From Paenimyroides marinum (GTDB lineage: Bacteria; Bacteroidota; Bacteroidia; Flavobacteriales; Flavobacteriaceae): 64,000 nucleotides of DNA. The notes beneath the pieces were generated by a model that was not told the DNA's origin, made no database searches, and saw only the letters and a program-made list of their open reading frames with translations. Positions 1 to 7,429 of the stretch are shown one piece after another. The stretch spans positions 1 through 64,000 of the forward strand of contig NZ_FNXE01000013.1 of NCBI RefSeq assembly GCF_900108395.1, in the 5' to 3' direction. Within the stretch, counting starts at the first letter, position 1. Every line of letters begins with the position of its first letter. The translations under genes and the position numbers were made by a program.

Positions 1-137
1 ATATTTAATTGGTTGACTACTTCGTTAACCAATCGAACGGGATGGTTTTGAGGAATTTTATTAAAAATATCTTCAGAAAAAAGACTTGGACTATTGGCTG
101 GTAGCGACTTAAAGCGTATTTTTGACTTGTTTATCAT
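1..137 (-). CDS. IS1182-like transposase, N-terminal fragment cut by window edge
   Basis: Reading leftward from an ATG at 137, the frame is open to the window edge and encodes about 45 residues. They include the sequence IPQNHPVRLVNEVV, which resembles the DUF772-type N-terminal domain of IS1182/IS5-group transposases (usual pattern: ...IPENHPVR.VN..VDQ). The catalytic DDE part would lie outside the window. A terminator-like hairpin lies between this start and the presumed element end, a common arrangement that shields a transposase from outside transcription. The family call rests on one short motif, so the IS group is an inference. Confidence 0.7.
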   Translation of the reverse strand, partial: MINKSKIRFKSLPANSPSLFSEDIFNKIPQNHPVRLVNEVVNQLN

Positions 138-173
138 ACGAGCTCAAGATACATATTTTGAGGGTATAAACAC

Positions 174-206
174 AAAAAAAATCCCGAAAATTTTCGGGAT
201 TTTTGC
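174..206. terminator. Rho-independent hairpin inside the IS end
   Basis: A perfect 20-base palindrome at 181-200 (arms ATCCCGAAAA and TTTTCGGGAT) is flanked by an A-run and a T-run, so it can terminate in both directions. On the minus strand it would stop transcription entering the transposase from outside. Confidence 0.8.
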
Positions 207-285
207 GTTTTGTGACTTTTTAGACAGCCTCTTTTTTTAATCATCTTTTGGCTAAAATAAATTAAACTTTCATATAAAAAAAATG

Positions 286-377
286 TATATTTGTTACTAC
301 ATAATGATTTTCTCATAATATCATAATGTTTTTATTAATATATTAGGGAAGACAGTTTTTTCTGTCTTCCCTTTTTT
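286..377 (+). ncRNA. Candidate small RNA unit, copy 1
   Basis: A TATATTTG box at 286-293 matches the Bacteroidota -7 consensus TAnnTTTG, although no clear -33 element is seen. About 50 bases further on is a perfect 10-bp stem (GGGAAGACAG at 346-355, CTGTCTTCCC at 362-371) followed by six T. No ORF lies between. A transcript would be about 75-80 nt. A related unit with the same order of elements lies at 772-865. A non-coding RNA is an inference; the pair could also be duplicated gene-end sequence. Confidence 0.4.
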
Positions 378-486
378 ATTCGTTCTTTTTTAAGTAAACG
401 ACAAAAATTATACTACCACAGATAATTTCGACTTGTCGAAATTTTAAAGACTTCAGAATTAAGTGCAAAGCATTTATTTGTGTTCA

Positions 487-689
487 TTTTTGATTGTAAC
501 TACCTGTTGTGCATTTGGACAAAAATTCATCAGTTCGAGTAAAAATCTGAAAGATTTTGTATCGGGAACTAAATAAAATACTTCTCGACACAAAATTTCT
601 TCTACTTCGTTACAGAAATCTCACTCGAAGTGACGCTAGTTGATATTTTTCGTTTCTTAAATACACAACGAGTTGTAACTATCAAATTT
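487..689. repeat. Imperfect inverted repeat of about 200 bp, MITE-like
   Basis: The stretch 378-771 holds no credible gene. Within it the left arm (about 487-516, core GATTGTAACTACCTGTTGTG) is matched in reverse complement by the right arm (about 659-689, core CACAACGAGTTGTAACTATC) with a few differences. The interior (about 570-640) contains a CTCGAAGTGA hairpin resembling other dispersed repeats of this window. No coding capacity is visible, so a non-autonomous element or decayed repeat is suggested. Confidence 0.45.
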
Positions 690-771
690 TATTTGTTCAT
701 CTGTGGCTTATTATTTTTTGGTGTGTACTGAAAAATAATAATCTAAAATTATTTAATCTTAAAAAAAAGTA

Positions 772-865
772 TATATTTACCTTATAATAAAATGATTTTT
801 TCATCATTAAGTATTTTTAAGTTATTAATATTAGAAAAGACAGTTTTTAACTGTCTTTTCTTTTT
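772..865 (+). ncRNA. Candidate small RNA unit, copy 2
   Basis: This unit follows copy 1 (286-377) closely: a -7-like box TATATTTA at 772-779, then ATGATTTT..TCAT, then TTATTAATATTAG, then an 11-bp hairpin (833-843 with 851-861) ending in T residues. The -7 box lacks the final G. The hairpin abuts the convergent PepSY-like gene and probably terminates that gene too, so the evidence for an independent RNA is weaker than for copy 1. Confidence 0.35.
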
Positions 866-866
866 A
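833..866. terminator. Bidirectional terminator after the PepSY-like gene
   Basis: The arms AGAAAAGACAG (833-843) and CTGTCTTTTCT (851-861) form an 11-bp stem with T-runs on both strands. It lies directly after the stop codon of the minus-strand gene at 864. Confidence 0.8.
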
Positions 867-1295
867 ATCATCTACACGTAAAAAATCACCTTTACTGTTA
901 AAATCTAAATCTAAACCATTGGTTAATTCTACACTGTACCCCAACCGTTCTCTTTCAATTTTCACAATCTCTGTGTTTGGAAAACTCTTTTTAACGTAAG
1001 AAAGAATGTTTTTAGGAATAAATCCGGTGGGAATTGCGTTCCGTTTGCCATCAACCTCTTTCCATTCACCGTTGCCCGCAAACTCGATTTTTGTTCCGTT
1101 GGTTAAAACCAATTCATAATCCTTAGAAAGATAATCGTCGTCTAACGTTACTAAACTTACCTGTTTTGCACCAAAATATTTGGTTATGAACTGCTGACCT
1201 GCTTTTGGCAATTCGCTAAAAGTAATTACACGGTCTTGTGCAAAAGTTACACTTCCTACCAATAAAGCAATTGCTACCACTAACTTTTTCATCAT
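864..1295 (-). CDS. Secreted PepSY-like (DUF2874) protein
   Basis: The 143-residue product has a signal peptide (residues 1-19, ending TFA-Q) and two tandem repeats of the PepSY_like/DUF2874 type: each has a helix with an aromatic and Lys pattern (LPKAGQQFITKYF; IPKNILSYVKKSF), followed by strands ending in ..LTNG..I/L.F...G. Such proteins are periplasmic and often sit beside two-component systems in Bacteroidota, as here: the kinase gene ends 59 bases upstream on the same strand. The upstream region carries an 11-bp-spaced direct repeat fitting control by the adjacent OmpR-type regulator. The molecular role is unknown; it may be a ligand or inhibitor for the sensor. Confidence 0.85.
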   Translation of the reverse strand: MMKKLVVAIALLVGSVTFAQDRVITFSELPKAGQQFITKYFGAKQVSLVTLDDDYLSKDYELVLTNGTKIEFAGNGEWKEVDGKRNAIPTGFIPKNILSYVKKSFPNTEIVKIERERLGYSVELTNGLDLDFNSKGDFLRVDD

Positions 1296-1305
1296 TTGAT
1301 TTATT

Positions 1306-1353
1306 TAATATTACAAAGCAAAGTTCAGAACCAAATTAGGAAAGAATTAGGAA
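1306..1353 (-). promoter_or_regulatory. Candidate response-regulator site and promoter of the PepSY-like gene
   Basis: On the plus strand ATTAGGAA occurs at 1335-1342 and again at 1346-1353, exactly 11 bp apart, the spacing used by dimers of OmpR/PhoB-type regulators. On the minus strand the site abuts a TTTG -33 element (1335-1332), followed after 18 bp by TAATATTA, a poor -7 box. A good -33 with a weak -7 and an upstream direct repeat is what an activator-dependent promoter looks like. Binding by the regulator encoded at 2635-3306 is inferred. Confidence 0.5.
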
Positions 1354-1354
1354 T

Positions 1355-2632
1355 TTATTTTTTTGTGATTTTAAATTCGTGCAGGTTGTTTAAAAATGAA
1401 TAAGAAAGTGCAATAGCATTTTGTTTTTCAACGATGCTTTTTACAATAGAAAGCCCCAATCCGTTACTGTTTTTGGCGGTTCCCTGCTTATAAAAACGCT
1501 CATAAATCAATTTTGGATTGAGTGGAATGTGGCTGCCGCTGTTGGCAATTTTCAATTCGATTGTATCAATCAAAATTAAAAGTTTTTTTTCTTCATTATT
1601 GTGTTTTATCGCATTCCGCAACAGGTTTGAAAGTAAAACACGAGCCATTTCAGGGTGAAATTTCACTATAAAATCGCCTTTCTTCTCACATTGCACATAA
1701 AGTTGTTTTTCTTCTATAATTGAACTTAAAGTCTCTAATTCGTTTTGAAGCACTTCGGTAAAGTTAACCTTATCGGTCATTTTATACTGGTGGTTGTCAA
1801 TACGCGAAAGCATCAACAGCGATTTATTTAAATGCACCATTCGCCACAGCGCGTCTTTGGCAGCAGTAATTTTGAGATACTCTTTTTCGGGCATATCGGT
1901 ATTTTCTAACACCAGATCCAGTTCGTTTATAGTTACTGCCAAAGGTGTTTGCAGTTCGTGCGAAGCATTTTCTATAAACAGTTTTTGCTGTTGGTACATT
2001 TCCTCGTTGCGGTCAATCATTTCGATAACTTCTTCTTCTAAACTCGCAAATTCAATAACATTGCTTTTTACCGATTGTATCTGAGTATTTTTACCTAAAC
2101 GATATTGTTTGATTTGATCTAAAATGGCATAAAAAGGTTTTAACGCCTTGCGGATAACCACTTGATGAATGACCAAGGCACTTAATAAAATCAATACATA
2201 CAAGACAATTAATGAAATCGATAAATTAAAGATCATATCGTCTTCTTCCATCATTGAAGTTCTGATTTCCAAGATGTATTTTTCTTTATCTACGCCGTGA
2301 AAACCAGTTCGCAACACCCTGTACGGTTCGTTTTCGCCATCATAAGGCATAAAAACCATTTCGGTGGTTAAGTGGTTGCTCTCATCGTAATCGTCATCTG
2401 AAACCTTTAAGATACGGAACTGATTCACGCCAAATTCGTTTACTTTCGTTATGTTTGGATCTACATAAGCTTCTCTGATTATTTCTATTTTCTGATTTTT
2501 CAATCCGTCGTCGATATTGTCATACACTTCATCAACAATGGTTTTATAGAACAAAAATGCCCAGATGCCCATAACCACAAAAAGCAACGGCACCAGATAC
2601 CGGAACGAATAATTTTTTAAAGACACTTTCAT
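1355..2632 (-). CDS. Sensor histidine kinase
   Basis: The 425-residue inner-membrane kinase has two membrane segments (about 13-29 and 134-157) around a roughly 100-residue periplasmic domain. A HisKA domain follows with the phospho-acceptor His225 in SHELQTP, then a HATPase_c domain with N-box NLLRNAIKHN, an F-box region (YERFYKQG) and a G-box NGLGLSIV. The G1 box reads NSG rather than DNG, seen also in other flavobacterial kinases. The response-regulator gene ends 2 bases upstream, so the pair is co-transcribed and translated as a unit. The stimulus is unknown; the secreted PepSY-like product of the next gene is a plausible modulator. Confidence 0.93.
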   Translation of the reverse strand: MKVSLKNYSFRYLVPLLFVVMGIWAFLFYKTIVDEVYDNIDDGLKNQKIEIIREAYVDPNITKVNEFGVNQFRILKVSDDDYDESNHLTTEMVFMPYDGENEPYRVLRTGFHGVDKEKYILEIRTSMMEEDDMIFNLSISLIVLYVLILLSALVIHQVVIRKALKPFYAILDQIKQYRLGKNTQIQSVKSNVIEFASLEEEVIEMIDRNEEMYQQQKLFIENASHELQTPLAVTINELDLVLENTDMPEKEYLKITAAKDALWRMVHLNKSLLMLSRIDNHQYKMTDKVNFTEVLQNELETLSSIIEEKQLYVQCEKKGDFIVKFHPEMARVLLSNLLRNAIKHNNEEKKLLILIDTIELKIANSGSHIPLNPKLIYERFYKQGTAKNSNGLGLSIVKSIVEKQNAIALSYSFLNNLHEFKITKK

Positions 2633-2634
2633 TT

Positions 2635-3306
2635 TTACTGTAATTTATAACCTACACCATAAACCGCCTGAATATCGGCTTCGGAATGAGCGGTTTTTAG
2701 TTTTTTACGAAGGTTTTTTATTTGCGAATAGATGAAGTCCAGGTTGTCGGCAAATTCAATATGATCGCCCCAAACGGTTTCTGCCAATGTGGTTTTCTGC
2801 ATTACTTTTTCCGGACGAAGCATGAAATAATATAACAACTCGTATTCTTTCCTATTGAGTTTTAACTCTTTGCCAGCAACGGTAACCATACGGTCTTCGG
2901 GGTTTACCACAATGTTTTTGTATTGCAACAATGCGTTTCCGTTCTGTTGATTTTTTCTCAAAGCTACTTTTATCCTTGCCAGCAATTCTGCAAAATGAAA
3001 AGGTTTTGCCAGGTAATCATCGGCACCTACAAGCAAACCTTCTACCTTATCCTCTACGCTGTCTTTAGCCGAAAGAATAATCACAGAAGCTTTTGACTGT
3101 AGCTTTTTCAACTCTTTTAAAATATCCATTCCACTGCCGTCGGGCAGCATAATATCTAAGAGAATGCAGTCGTAATCAAACGAAATAATTTTATCTAAAG
3201 CCTCTTTAAACGTGGTTGCCGATTCTACTAAGATTTTCTCATTGTTCAGGAATTCTACAATGATCCTCTGCAACTGGACTTCGTCTTCTATTACCAGAAT
3301 TTTCAT
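2635..3306 (-). CDS. OmpR/PhoB-family response regulator
   Basis: The 223-residue protein has a receiver domain (residues 1-115) with the acidic pocket Glu7-Asp8, phosphorylation site Asp51 (LLDIMLPDG) and Lys101 in AKPF. It is followed by a winged-helix DNA-binding domain (about 128-223, with LNRKEYELLYYFMLRP and ending VYGVGYKL). It is the first gene of the operon with the kinase. OmpR-type regulators bind direct repeats as dimers, and a suitable 11-bp repeat lies before the PepSY-like gene. Confidence 0.95.
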   Translation of the reverse strand: MKILVIEDEVQLQRIIVEFLNNEKILVESATTFKEALDKIISFDYDCILLDIMLPDGSGMDILKELKKLQSKASVIILSAKDSVEDKVEGLLVGADDYLAKPFHFAELLARIKVALRKNQQNGNALLQYKNIVVNPEDRMVTVAGKELKLNRKEYELLYYFMLRPEKVMQKTTLAETVWGDHIEFADNLDFIYSQIKNLRKKLKTAHSEADIQAVYGVGYKLQ

Positions 3307-3403
3307 AAGTAATCGTTAAAAAGGATAATATCTGAATTTCTATATTATCATTCAACCGATAAAATTACTTTAAATAAAAACGAAATACTGTTAAGCAAAA
3401 AAT

Positions 3404-3438
3404 AAAAAAAGAGCCGGAAGAAATTTCGGCTCTTTTTT
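3404..3438 (-). terminator. Terminator of the DinB-family gene
   Basis: The arms GAGCCG (3411-3416) and CGGCTC (3427-3432) sit in an A-run and T-run, directly after the stop codon of the minus-strand gene. The hairpin is symmetric enough to act on both strands. Confidence 0.8.
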
Positions 3439-3932
3439 TAAGCTTTATCATCTGCCGATGGCCCGTAAACACCCGGAACAGGAATATCCAACAAACGCAT
3501 ATAAACGGTTAACTGCCCGCGGTGATGCACTAAATGATTGGTTACAATAAATCGCAACGCACCTGTCTTTGGCATGGAGGCCATCACGTGATCGCCTGCT
3601 TTTATCGTCCAGTTTTCAAATACCACGTTTTCGTTCATTTGTTCTATAATGGCTTTGTTTTTTTCAAAACCATTTTCCAGTGCTTCTAATAATTCATCAA
3701 CCGATGTTAGCGTTGATGGTTTATAATCGGTATGAAAATCAAACACTTCTTTATTGATTATATAATCGACCCAATTGTGCAGTTCTACAATATGGTTTGC
3801 CAACTGCCCCATTGTCATTGATTTTTCGTGAGGTTTGTAACTAAATTTGTCATCATCTAACCGACTGATAATACGTTTTGTATTTTCTTTTTCGCGCTCT
3901 AATTCAATTAGTATTGCTTTTTTAATGCTCAT
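3438..3932 (-). CDS. DinB-superfamily protein
   Basis: The 164-residue protein has the four-helix DinB/YfiT layout. Candidate metal ligands are the His in LANHIVELHNW (about residue 47) and the pair in HLVHHRGQL near residues 133-137, the usual His triad of the superfamily. Members include thiol-dependent transferases and damage-inducible proteins of unknown reaction, so no substrate is proposed. It is a single gene with its own terminator, pointing the same way as the two-component operon but separated from it by about 130 bases. Confidence 0.85.
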   Translation of the reverse strand: MSIKKAILIELEREKENTKRIISRLDDDKFSYKPHEKSMTMGQLANHIVELHNWVDYIINKEVFDFHTDYKPSTLTSVDELLEALENGFEKNKAIIEQMNENVVFENWTIKAGDHVMASMPKTGALRFIVTNHLVHHRGQLTVYMRLLDIPVPGVYGPSADDKA

Positions 3933-3957
3933 TTTTATTTAATTTTTGTTGTTTAGT

Positions 3958-4452
3958 TTATTCAAATGGACAAGGTTCTGACTCTCTAAAAAAGATTGCT
4001 GTATTTCCAAAGTCAATTTTTAAATTGGAATGCTCTATTTCCTTTTTTCTATCACTTAGATTGATCAAATAATTTGCAAACTCTGTAAGCGTTTTTGTTT
4101 CTTCAGATTCGAAATTTTGAACGTAAACTCGCTTTTTACTTTTTAAAAATTCAAATTGATAATATAAACCATCCCTAACATACTCATTTATATATTCCCT
4201 TTCAAAATTATTCCCTTTAATGGTATCTAAATATTCATTGATTTTATTTTTTTCATAATCATCAATCAAATAAAAATAAGCTTTTACTCTTGCAGGGTAA
4301 CTAGGCGAAACAAAAACAGTATCGCCTGTAAATTTAAATACTTTCAAATTTTGCATTCCTGCATATCCAAAAACAAAATCGTCCTGTAAACGAACTTTGT
4401 CTTTTGTACACGAAACAAAAATCAATATAAATGCAATAAAAAGAAACCTCAT
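3958..4452 (-). CDS. Lipoprotein of unknown function, tandem paralogue 2
   Basis: The start is placed at the internal ATG at 4452, giving 164 residues. From here the protein begins with a lipoprotein signal (MRFLFIAFILIF, lipobox VSC), whereas the longer frame from 4482 would overlap the previous gene and bury the signal. It is a paralogue of the gene just upstream: both share SCTK.KVRLQ.DFVF, the segment DTVFV..YP, and YQFEFL...KR.IYV. The sequence around the signal peptide is nearly identical between the two, so the duplication is recent. The tails differ; this one ends in SEPCPFE. No known domain is recognised. Confidence 0.8.
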   Translation of the reverse strand: MRFLFIAFILIFVSCTKDKVRLQDDFVFGYAGMQNLKVFKFTGDTVFVSPSYPARVKAYFYLIDDYEKNKINEYLDTIKGNNFEREYINEYVRDGLYYQFEFLKSKKRVYVQNFESEETKTLTEFANYLINLSDRKKEIEHSNLKIDFGNTAIFFRESEPCPFE

Positions 4453-4468
4453 GAAAACTATATTTAAA

Positions 4469-5014
4469 TTAATGTATTGCATCGTACGGAATATCTGGAA
4501 CTATAAATCTTTCTAAATCTCCAAAATCCACATCTTTATTCCAATAAACTTCTTGACCCTGATAATACACTTGATTGTTTAAATCCCATCGCATTTTTGA
4601 TTCATACAATTCTTCAAGAAATGTTGCAAATTTATTTATGTAATTTAATTCTTCAATCTCATAACTACCATTAAATCCATAAACGTAAATAGTTCTTTTT
4701 TTGTTTAAAAACTCAAATTGATACGACCCTCCATCCTGTAAACCTTCCTGAATATATTCTGACTTATAACTCCTTTTATTAATACTATCTAAAAAAATAT
4801 TTATTTTATTTTTTTGTTCATCGGTCAACAAAAAGTAATGAACATTTTCACTTTTTGGATATTCTGAAGCTACAAAAACAGTATCATTTATAAATTTGAA
4901 CGATTTAATTCTTGCATCTCCTCCTGACGTAAAAACAAAATCCTCCTGCAAACGGACTTTCTCTTTTGTACATGAAGTAAAAATCAATATAAATGCAATA
5001 CAAAGAAACCTCAT
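4469..5014 (-). CDS. Lipoprotein of unknown function, tandem paralogue 1
   Basis: The 181-residue protein starts with a type II signal (MRFLCIAFILIF, lipobox TSC) and is anchored to the envelope as a lipoprotein. The mature part is mixed alpha/beta with the motifs DTVFVASEYP and SYQFEFLNKKRTIYV shared with the next gene. The C-terminal 35 residues (from about YYQGQEVYW) are unique to this copy. It probably forms a two-gene unit with its paralogue, 16 bases between the stop and the next start. I recognise no family beyond this pair. Confidence 0.8.
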   Translation of the reverse strand: MRFLCIAFILIFTSCTKEKVRLQEDFVFTSGGDARIKSFKFINDTVFVASEYPKSENVHYFLLTDEQKNKINIFLDSINKRSYKSEYIQEGLQDGGSYQFEFLNKKRTIYVYGFNGSYEIEELNYINKFATFLEELYESKMRWDLNNQVYYQGQEVYWNKDVDFGDLERFIVPDIPYDAIH

Positions 5015-5167
5015 AAAAAAAATCGTTAACTAAAAATTGATCATTGTGATTATATCAAAGATATTAAAATAACGTGTTTTTTCAATAAAATTAATCCGTT
5101 AAAACAATTAAAAAAGTTGTATTTTTACACACTGTAATTATTGACATCTAAATTATAGCAATATATA

Positions 5168-6604
5168 ATGAAACATACCAAGATTAAAGATCTGTTATCA
5201 GGATCAAGTCTTTTACAGGAAGTAGTAGCCAAAGGTTGGGTTCGTACATTCAGAAACAACCAGTTTATCGCATTAAACGACGGTTCTACCATTCACAACA
5301 TTCAATGTGTTTTAGAATTAGACACATTTGCCGAGGAAATCATAAAACGCATTACAACCGGTGCGGCATTAAGTATTAAAGGAACATTGGTTGAAAGTCA
5401 GGGAAAAGGTCAAAAATACGAAATTCAGGTTTCGTCATTAGAGATTTTAGGCGATTCGGATCCTGAAAAATATCCCATGCAGCCTAAAAAACACTCGTTA
5501 GAATTTTTACGTGAAAATGCCCATTTACGCGTGCGTACCAATATGTTTGGTGCCATTATGCGTGTTCGCAGCACGCTGGCTTATGCCGTGCACAAATATT
5601 TTCAGGAAAACGGATTTTTCTATGTAAACACCCCTGTAATTACGGGATCTGATGCAGAAGGTGCCGGTGAAATGTTTCAGGTTACCTCATTACCATTAGA
5701 CGGATCTGCTCCAAGAAACGAAGACGGAAGCATTAATTACAAAGAAGATTTTTTTGGAAAACACACCAATTTAACCGTTTCCGGGCAGTTAGAAGGTGAA
5801 GCATACGCCATGGCATTGGGTTCTATTTATACCTTTGGGCCAACATTTCGAGCGGAAAATTCAAACACTTCACGCCATTTAGCCGAGTTTTGGATGATTG
5901 AGCCCGAAGTTGCTTTCAATGATTTAGATGCCAATATGGATTTGGCAGAAGATTTTATTAAATCGGTTATCAAATACACACTTGAAAAATGTGAAGACGA
6001 TTTAAAACAATTAGAAGCTCGCTTGATCGATGAAGAAAAATCGAAACCGCAGGCTGAGCGTTCTGATATGACCCTGCTTGAAAAATTGAATTTTGTTTTA
6101 GACAACAATTTTAAACGCGTTTCGTACACAGAAGCTATCGATATTTTAAAAGCATCTAAACCCAACAAAAACAAAAAATTCCAGTATTTAATTGACGAAT
6201 GGGGTGCTGACCTTCAAAGTGAACACGAGCGTTTTTTAGTAGAAAAACACTTTAAATGTCCGGTAATTTTGTTTGATTATCCCGCAAAAATCAAAGCATT
6301 TTATATGCGCTTGAACGAAGACGGTAAAACAGTTCGTGCAATGGATATTCTATTCCCGGGAATCGGTGAAATTGTTGGCGGATCACAACGTGAAGAACGT
6401 TACGACGTTTTAGTTGAAAAAATGAAAGCCTTAAACATTTCTGAAGAAGAATTATGGTGGTATTTAGACACCCGCCGTTTTGGTTCGGCAGTTCACTCGG
6501 GCTTTGGTTTAGGATTTGAACGTTTGGTATTGTTTGTAACAGGAATGACAAACATCCGCGACGTAATTCCATTCCCAAGAACACCGGGAAGTGCAGAATT
6601 TTAA
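5168..6604 (+). CDS. asnS: Asparaginyl-tRNA synthetase
   Basis: The 478-residue class II synthetase charges tRNA-Asn in the cytosol. An N-terminal OB-fold anticodon-binding domain (about 1-110, with [19 protein letters not shown]) precedes the catalytic core with motif 2 ([25 protein letters not shown]) and motif 3 ([10 protein letters not shown] near the C-terminus), and it ends in the AsnRS-typical [10 protein letters not shown]. The length is normal. A TATTTTTA box at 5120-5127 may be its -7 element. The asnS-x-rpoN order is common in Flavobacteriaceae. Confidence 0.97.
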   Translation: MKHTKIKDLLSGSSLLQEVVAKGWVRTFRNNQFIALNDGSTIHNIQCVLELDTFAEEIIKRITTGAALSIKGTLVESQGKGQKYEIQVSSLEILGDSDPEKYPMQPKKHSLEFLRENAHLRVRTNMFGAIMRVRSTLAYAVHKYFQENGFFYVNTPVITGSDAEGAGEMFQVTSLPLDGSAPRNEDGSINYKEDFFGKHTNLTVSGQLEGEAYAMALGSIYTFGPTFRAENSNTSRHLAEFWMIEPEVAFNDLDANMDLAEDFIKSVIKYTLEKCEDDLKQLEARLIDEEKSKPQAERSDMTLLEKLNFVLDNNFKRVSYTEAIDILKASKPNKNKKFQYLIDEWGADLQSEHERFLVEKHFKCPVILFDYPAKIKAFYMRLNEDGKTVRAMDILFPGIGEIVGGSQREERYDVLVEKMKALNISEEELWWYLDTRRFGSAVHSGFGLGFERLVLFVTGMTNIRDVIPFPRTPGSAEF

Positions 6605-6610
6605 ATAAAA

Positions 6611-6645
6611 AACGTTCAACTTAAAAAAGTTTGAACGTTTTTTTT
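6611..6645 (+). terminator. Terminator after asnS
   Basis: AACGTTCAA (6611-6619) pairs with TTGAACGTT (6631-6639), followed by a run of eight T on the plus strand. It lies 7 bases after the asnS stop codon. Confidence 0.85.
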
Positions 6646-6674
6646 ATTATTTTACATCTTTAATTCGTTTATTA

Positions 6675-7304
6675 ATGATTTTACCTAAAGAACTAAAAGA
6701 GGCTATAACCCATCTATCATCAACAGAAAAAGACAAACTAATTTTCCGTTTGTTAAAAAAAGATTTACCATTGGCTAACCGTTTGCTTTTTGAATTGGTA
6801 AGTACAGAAACTGTTGAAGAAAAACGAAATAAAATACAAAAATCATTAGCTTTTCAAATAGAACGAGCTGTTGAACAATTTTATTCACCCGGTTATTTAT
6901 CGATGGATGTGCGGTATATGAGCGGAATGATTAACGAACACGTACAAATTACAAAAGATAAATTTGGTGAACCTTACCTTAATTTACTAATTTTAAACGG
7001 AATAATTCCAAAACTAAATAAAAAATTAGAAACCTATAAACCAATAAAAGCAAACAAATTTTATGTCCCTGCTTTGGCACGCATCTTTAAAATTTTAATG
7101 AATATTTCAAAATTTCATGAAGACGAACAATACGAATTTCGTGTAAACCTTAACAAATTAGGCAAAAGTATTGCAGAAAACCCTGATTTTATGAAAGCAG
7201 CCATAAACAATGGTTTAGATATAAATTGGTTATTAAATGCTGAAATACCAGAAAATATAGTTCAAATTCATAAAAACATTCGTGCATTGGGACTTTTAAA
7301 ATAA
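6675..7304 (+). CDS. Conserved hypothetical all-helical protein between asnS and rpoN
   Basis: The 209-residue protein has no signal peptide or membrane segment and is predicted mostly helical and charged, so cytosolic. It begins MILPKELKEAITHLSSTEKDKLIFRLLKKD and contains IEQFYS/VEQFYSPGYLSMDVRYM-like and FHEDEQYEFRVNLNKLG segments. I recognise no functional domain. It lies between a terminator and the rpoN promoter, so it is probably a single-gene transcript. Its real existence is supported by codon use and the tight fit between flanking signals; no function is proposed. Confidence 0.8.
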   Translation: MILPKELKEAITHLSSTEKDKLIFRLLKKDLPLANRLLFELVSTETVEEKRNKIQKSLAFQIERAVEQFYSPGYLSMDVRYMSGMINEHVQITKDKFGEPYLNLLILNGIIPKLNKKLETYKPIKANKFYVPALARIFKILMNISKFHEDEQYEFRVNLNKLGKSIAENPDFMKAAINNGLDINWLLNAEIPENIVQIHKNIRALGLLK

Positions 7305-7338
7305 AACAAAAAAAACGTATATTTTACAACCTTTAAAG

Positions 7339-7370
7339 TTTGACACAACGCTAATTATTTGTTATTTTTG
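7339..7370 (+). promoter_or_regulatory. Promoter of rpoN
   Basis: TTTG at 7339-7342 is followed after 20 bp by TATTTTTG at 7363-7370, matching the Bacteroidota TTG/TAnnTTTG promoter. The leader to the rpoN ATG would be about 50 bases. Confidence 0.7.
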
Positions 7371-7429
7371 GATAAATTAGTTTGTGTCAAACTTTTTTAA
7401 AACAATAAAGTTACAAGGAGCATTATAAA

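Larger units (their letters stand above)
1..230 (-). mobile_element. End of an IS1182-like insertion sequence
   Basis: The transposase start, the hairpin at 181-200 and the sequence GACTTTTTAGACAGCCT near 214-230 together look like the 5' end of an insertion sequence. The exact border and any target duplication cannot be fixed because the other terminal repeat lies outside the window; 230 is an estimate. Confidence 0.5.

Noticed and set aside
134-316. 60-residue minus-strand ORF
   Set aside because: It spans the IS end and its terminator hairpin, is low in complexity, and overlaps the transposase start; no family resemblance.
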